10,529 nt of DNA from Chloroflexota bacterium (GTDB lineage: Bacteria > Chloroflexota > Anaerolineae > Anaerolineales > DRKV01): NCBI GenBank assembly GCA_011051635.1, contig DRKV01000311.1, positions 1 to 10,529 of the forward strand. Reading direction: 5' to 3'. Each line of letters begins with the position of its first letter. The first letter of the stretch is position 1. Of this stretch, positions 6,907 to 10,529 are shown piece after piece. Both the position numbers and the translations under genes were made by a program. The notes below the pieces were generated by a model. It saw nothing but the letters and a program-made list of their open reading frames with translations, made no database searches and had not been told where the DNA came from.

Positions 6907-8877
6907 TTAGCGGGAATCTTTCAGGATTGGCAGGGTGATGTGGAAAACAGTACCGCTTCCGGGGTAAGATTCTACTTGAATGGCCCCCCGGTGCGAAGTG
7001 ATAATCCGCTGGGTAATGGCCAGTCCAAGCCCGGTGCCGCTTTTTTGGTCGGTGGTGAAGAAGGGGGCGAAAATTTGTTTCTGGATTTCTGGAGGGATTC
7101 CCACGCCAGTGTCGGCGACATCCACTTGAAGGACGGATTTTGGGGAACGACTATCTCGGGACGTGATTTTAATCGTCAAAGTGCCGCCATCCTCCATGGC
7201 GCGCAAAGCATTGCTGAACAGGTTGTTGAAGACCTGTTCCAGGGCGGCAGCGTGTCCCTCGATGAGCGGTGTTTCTATGGGACGCAGCAGGCGGGCCTCG
7301 ACGTGCTGCCGAATGAAGCGGGGCTTCCACCGGCTAAGGAGGTTTTCTAATAACACAGTCAGGTCTAAAGGCTCTGCCTTTCCGTTGTTGCCTCGCGAGA
7401 AGGCAAGTATCGACTCCATCAGGCGCATAAGGCGCTGGGCGTCGGTTTGCATGCGCCCGATGAGTTCTTGTTGGGGGTCTTCGGGGGGCAGGTTGGCAGC
7501 CATGAGTTGCAACCCCATGCTGATATTGTTGACCGGATTGCGCACCTCATGGGCAAAAATGGATGTCACTTCCCCAAGAAGGGCGCGTTGTTCCAGTTGT
7601 TGGTTGCGGAGTTCTATGGCGCGCCGCTGGCTGAGGTCTTCTATCAGGATGAGAAGGGGAAAAGGGGGCTTTCCTTGCCCCAGGGGGATAACCTGGATTT
7701 GTGCGGGGAAAGGCGTGCCGTTGCGGTGGTGCAATCGGGTGTTGTTGCCCAGACGCTGGATGGTTTCCCCTTGGGAAGCGTGTTCCAGCATGATGTGGAG
7801 ATTATCCGGCCCGATGAGAATATCCTGCACCGGCCAGTTGCGCGCCTCGGGGGAGGCGTAACCCAGGAGGGTCTCTGCGGCTGTGTTGAGATATTTGGTA
7901 CGCAAATCCGCGCTGGTGTAGATGACGCCGACGGGAATTTTCTCGATGGTATCCTGGTAGCGTTGTATAGTGCCATTTTTTTCGGCTATTTGGCGTTGCA
8001 AATTCTGCCGCAGGCGTTCTTCTCGAATCAAAATATACAGGAACTTGCCTAACGTCCGCAGAGTCAGGAGAATGTGGGCGGGAGGCTTACGTTCCTGGTC
8101 GCCAACAACCAGTATCCCGATGAGATGTTGCTCGTGACCGACGGGCGCGGTGACCAAAAAGCGGTAATCGGCGGCGTGGGCGAGCACCTGAAGCCTGTTT
8201 TTGGGGCGTTCCCCGCGAGACCATGAGGTGGCAGCACGAAAAGAGGCCAGTTCCTGAGCGGAAATATGTTCTGGCAGGAAATGTTCCGGCAGGGAAGCAG
8301 CGCGCAGGCGGGCTTGTGGTGCTCCGGCCTCTGCTCGGTACATCCCCAACAAGCGCGCCTGTACCAGCGCCTGGACGGTGTGCAGCAGAAAGGGATTGAT
8401 GGATGAATCCGCCTGACGATTGTTTACGAAAGCCGCAACACCCTCCAGCGCTTGCAAGAAATTACTCCCCCATTGTTCCGGAGGGATGGGCGTGGTGTAG
8501 GGGTGGAGTACGGTTTTACTCAGCACGACCACTGCCCAGGGGACATCATCGCCTAGAGAGCGGCAGGAAACATTGACCAAACGCCGGGTGCCGTTTCCCA
8601 GATTCAAGGTGTACTGTCGCTCGTCGGGGGATAGACTAGAGGCACAGTTCCCCGTAGAAAAACCGGCCAGCAGAGCCGGTAGCGAGAGTCGCAAGAGTTG
8701 TTTACGGGTATGGGCTGTCAGCGTGACAGCGGCGGGGTTGGCAGCCAGAATGCGCTGTTTGTCGCGATGGACGAGCAAAGCGGCTTCGGGAGTGAGGGCG
8801 AGTAATTGTTCTGCAATAGAAATCTGGAGCGGCGCAGCCTTCAGGAAGGGCAAAAGGTCTCGGGTCGTAGGAGTCAT
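6907..8877 (-). CDS. Soluble PAS/GAF-type sensor histidine kinase
   Basis: A 656-residue kinase of the NtrB/AtoS type, presumed partner of the following activator. From the chosen start: a PAS-like domain about 24-120 (RILAANPAA), a GAF-like region about 155-285, a second PAS about 305-418 (IPVGVIYTSADLRTKYLNTA), the dimerisation/phosphoacceptor domain with H443 in FAHEVRNP, and an ATPase domain about 540-650 (EQVFNNLFSNALRA, DTGVGIP at 589-595, GTGLGLA at 614-620). I see no membrane segment, so it should sense a cytoplasmic signal; which one cannot be told. The ATG at 8875-8877 gives a 19-bp gap after rpoN. Starts at 8919 or 8982 would overlap rpoN and have no better ribosome binding site, and even the chosen one is weak. 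The activator gene begins 51 bp downstream. Confidence 0.9.
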   Translation of the reverse strand: MTPTTRDLLPFLKAAPLQISIAEQLLALTPEAALLVHRDKQRILAANPAAVTLTAHTRKQLLRLSLPALLAGFSTGNCASSLSPDERQYTLNLGNGTRRLVNVSCRSLGDDVPWAVVVLSKTVLHPYTTPIPPEQWGSNFLQALEGVAAFVNNRQADSSINPFLLHTVQALVQARLLGMYRAEAGAPQARLRAASLPEHFLPEHISAQELASFRAATSWSRGERPKNRLQVLAHAADYRFLVTAPVGHEQHLIGILVVGDQERKPPAHILLTLRTLGKFLYILIREERLRQNLQRQIAEKNGTIQRYQDTIEKIPVGVIYTSADLRTKYLNTAAETLLGYASPEARNWPVQDILIGPDNLHIMLEHASQGETIQRLGNNTRLHHRNGTPFPAQIQVIPLGQGKPPFPLLILIEDLSQRRAIELRNQQLEQRALLGEVTSIFAHEVRNPVNNISMGLQLMAANLPPEDPQQELIGRMQTDAQRLMRLMESILAFSRGNNGKAEPLDLTVLLENLLSRWKPRFIRQHVEARLLRPIETPLIEGHAAALEQVFNNLFSNALRAMEDGGTLTIKITSRDSRSPKSVLQVDVADTGVGIPPEIQKQIFAPFFTTDQKSGTGLGLAITQRIITSHRGAIQVESYPGSGTVFHITLPILKDSR

Positions 8878-8896
8878 AGCGTAGGAGTCTCTGGCC

Positions 8897-10321
8897 TCAA
8901 ATGTGGCTGGCGATACCATGTCGCAGCCGGGCGGGCAGAATGCCCTCCATCTGGCGGTATTTGGCAACGGTGCGCCGGGCAATCGGGTATCCCAGCGTTT
9001 TCAGACGATTGGCTAACTGCGAATCGCTCAGCGGCTTTTCTTCTTGCGCTACAATCGAACGCAGGGCGGCACGCACTGGTAAACTGCGGTCGAAGAAGCG
9101 CTCCAGCGGGATGATGCGGCGATTGGGCAATTGTACCGTTTTTCCTGCCACGGCGCGAGAGACGGTGGATTCATGTACGCCCAGGAAAGCGGCTACCTGA
9201 GCACGAGTGAGCGGCGTCAGGTACAGGTCGCCTTGCAGAATGAAGCGTCTTTGTTTGCGAGCCAGGTAGCGCAGCAGTTGTGCCAGGGCCTGGTTGCGTT
9301 GTCCCAGGGATTTGATGAGCAGGCGGGCGCGTTCCAGGTCTTTTTGCCAGGCAGGACGCCGGGCATCTTCCATCTCGGCAAGGGCGCGCCGGAAAAGCGG
9401 ATTGAGACGCAGTTGCCCGCGCAACGGAGAGAGAATTTCCACCACCAGGGGGCTGTCGGGGTTGTTGGGTGATGCCAGCCTGATGAGTGCATCGGGACGA
9501 CGGTACACCGGGGCTGCTGCGGGCGCGCCGTGATGCCAGTCTCCCCAATGGGCGCGGGCGGGGTAGGGGTTGAGATTTTCACGGATAAATCGCACCAGTG
9601 CAGCGCCCTCGGCTTCGGAAATTCCGAGGGCAAGAGATAGTTCGTGTACCTGATAGCGTCCCAGGTGTTCGAGATGCTCCTCGATGGCTCGCCGCGCCAG
9701 CGGAGGAACCTCTCGGCTTTCGCCGAGTATTTCCAGTTGAATGAGAAGCGCTTCCCTGGGAGTGGATGCCCCTACGCCCGGCGGGTCGCAACGCTGGATG
9801 CGGTGCAGCACGCTTTCTACGCGACTGGGCAGCACGTGGTGGTAACGGGCAACCTCCAGCGGGGGAATAGAGAGCAGGCCGTCCTCGTCCAGACTGGTCA
9901 GGATGTGGGCAGCCAGGGGACGTTCAGCGGGGGCCAGCGCGGGGGCGATTTGCTGGAGGATGTAAAGGGCCAGACTCCGTTCTTCGGAAACGTATTCATC
10001 CAATCCGGGGGCTTCATCGGGAGAGATAGAGCCGCCGGTGAAGGCGCGCTCCGGTATGTCCCAGCGATGGGAGATAAAAACCACCGGTTCGTCGTTGCTG
10101 CCAGTCGGGTGACTGCACACCGGACAGGGACCGTTCCCGCGAAGGGGGCGCAGGCACTGCGGGCAGCGCCGCGACTCTTCCAGCTCGAGAGCGGGGTTTT
10201 TGGCAAGCAGACTGTGAATTTTCTCCCCCAGTTCCTCGATATTGAGCGCCAGCAGGCTCATGGTCTGTGCCAGATGAGCGGTGGTGAGCGTGCGAAGTTC
10301 TTGGGATTGAATCTGGTACAT
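8897..10321 (-). CDS. rpoN: RNA polymerase sigma-54 factor RpoN
   Basis: The alternative sigma factor for -24/-12 promoters, 474 residues, usual length for the family. Region I (about 4-50) is rich in leucine and glutamine (SQELRTLTTAHLAQTMSLL). The core-binding region carries the family motif RCDPPGVGASTPREALLIQL (177-196). A helix-turn-helix is seen at about 372-394 (TRAQVAAFLGVHESTVSRAV). The diagnostic RpoN box ARRTVAKYR is at 448-456. In the region II linker there is a small zinc-ribbon-like module with C53, C56, C66 and C69 (CPQC and CPVC), not part of the classical enterobacterial protein. The ATG at 10319-10321 is chosen; it has GAGG (10327-10330) upstream and starts directly with region I. 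A GTG at 10348 would add nine residues. It heads an operon with a kinase and a sigma-54 activator. Confidence 0.95.
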   Translation of the reverse strand: MYQIQSQELRTLTTAHLAQTMSLLALNIEELGEKIHSLLAKNPALELEESRRCPQCLRPLRGNGPCPVCSHPTGSNDEPVVFISHRWDIPERAFTGGSISPDEAPGLDEYVSEERSLALYILQQIAPALAPAERPLAAHILTSLDEDGLLSIPPLEVARYHHVLPSRVESVLHRIQRCDPPGVGASTPREALLIQLEILGESREVPPLARRAIEEHLEHLGRYQVHELSLALGISEAEGAALVRFIRENLNPYPARAHWGDWHHGAPAAAPVYRRPDALIRLASPNNPDSPLVVEILSPLRGQLRLNPLFRRALAEMEDARRPAWQKDLERARLLIKSLGQRNQALAQLLRYLARKQRRFILQGDLYLTPLTRAQVAAFLGVHESTVSRAVAGKTVQLPNRRIIPLERFFDRSLPVRAALRSIVAQEEKPLSDSQLANRLKTLGYPIARRTVAKYRQMEGILPARLRHGIASHI

Positions 10322-10338
10322 GGGGGCCTCGCGGAGGA

Positions 10339-10366
10339 AGTATAGCACTATTGCCTATGGTTGCAA
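10339..10366 (-). promoter_or_regulatory. Possible overlapping sigma-70 promoter of rpoN
   Basis: Minus-strand TTGCAA (10361-10366) and TATACT (10339-10344) are 16 bp apart and could serve the housekeeping polymerase. The -35 shares bases with the -12 element of the sigma-54 promoter. Transcripts would start only about 11 bases before the ATG, leaving little leader for the ribosome binding site, so this is the weaker of the two calls. Confidence 0.3.
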
Positions 10367-10377
10367 GTTTCGTGCCA
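10362..10377 (-). promoter_or_regulatory. Sigma-54 promoter of the rpoN operon
   Basis: The minus strand reads TGGCACG-AAAC-TTGCA, a full match to the published sigma-54 consensus TGGCACG-N4-TTGCW with the obligatory GG-N10-GC spacing. The start would be near 10351, about 30 bases before the rpoN ATG, with the ribosome binding site in between. This predicts positive autoregulation of rpoN and its downstream activator genes. Confidence 0.85.
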
Positions 10378-10440
10378 GCCTGGGCGTTGCAGGTTTGTCA
10401 CGGGGCTGCACGGTACTGGCAGGGGGGCTTTGGTACAATA

Positions 10441-10524
10441 ACGTACCTCGTACAGCGTACAGGGTACAACGTACTCTGTACTTTTTACCCACTTACCTCA
10501 TCACCTCACCACCTTGTCCCCTCT
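10441..10524. repeat. Degenerate heptamer array upstream of rpoN
   Basis: About twelve 7-bp units in phase: ACGTACC, TCGTACA, GCGTACA, GGGTACA, ACGTACT, CTGTACT, TTTTACC, CACTTAC, CTCATCA, CCTCACC and two poorer ones. The GTAC core of the first six matches the GTAC block of the array at 2841-3008. The array may continue beyond the window. No coding sequence is seen from 10322 to the right edge. Confidence 0.7.
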
Positions 10525-10529
10525 TTCTC

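Noticed and set aside
8878..8982. Longer N terminus of the histidine kinase
   Set aside because: It would overlap the rpoN coding sequence by up to 86 bp, lacks a ribosome binding site, and the added residues resemble no domain.
10434..10439. Plus-strand promoter with TACAAT -10 driving a divergent gene beyond the window
   Set aside because: No acceptable -35 lies 16-18 bp upstream and no coding start is seen before the right edge; only the hexamer supports it.

Overview
The window is GC-rich bacterial DNA with every recognised gene on the minus strand. It reads right to left as two transcription units. Gene content and the degenerate 7-8 bp intergenic arrays suggest a Chloroflexota (Anaerolineae-like) bacterium; this assignment is an inference, not proven by any marker gene.

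Unit 1 (10377 to 5375) is a sigma-54 regulatory operon: rpoN, a soluble PAS/GAF-type histidine kinase, an NtrC-family response regulator that lacks the usual C-terminal Fis helix-turn-helix, and a small tatA, closed by a strong intrinsic terminator. In front of rpoN lies a consensus-perfect sigma-54 promoter (TGGCACG-N4-TTGCA), so the operon probably autoregulates. The activator has the GAFTGA loop for sigma-54 contact but no DNA-binding domain, so it may act from solution, as known for FlgR of Helicobacter and CtcC of Chlamydia.

Unit 2 (about 5318 to 193) encodes the diaphorase and small hydrogenase subunits of a bidirectional, NAD-linked group 3 [NiFe] hydrogenase: hoxE, hoxF, hoxU, hoxY. 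The large subunit hoxH is not in the window and would be expected beyond position 1. HoxU is fused to a degenerate NuoG/molybdopterin-type domain and HoxF has a cut-short CPAGVC tail. A Rex-like operator (TTGTGAA left half) covers the predicted start of hoxE transcription, implying NADH/NAD+ control.

The hox gene gaps are packed with slowly drifting tandem arrays of 7-mers and 8-mers. Between hoxF and hoxU there are 24 heptamers in unbroken phase. The arrays run into the coding ends: they supply the stop codons and last residues of hoxF and hoxU, and the start codon of hoxY. Related arrays lie downstream of hoxY and at the right end of the window. These arrays, the sigma-54 loop and the Rex-like site are the most interesting features here.
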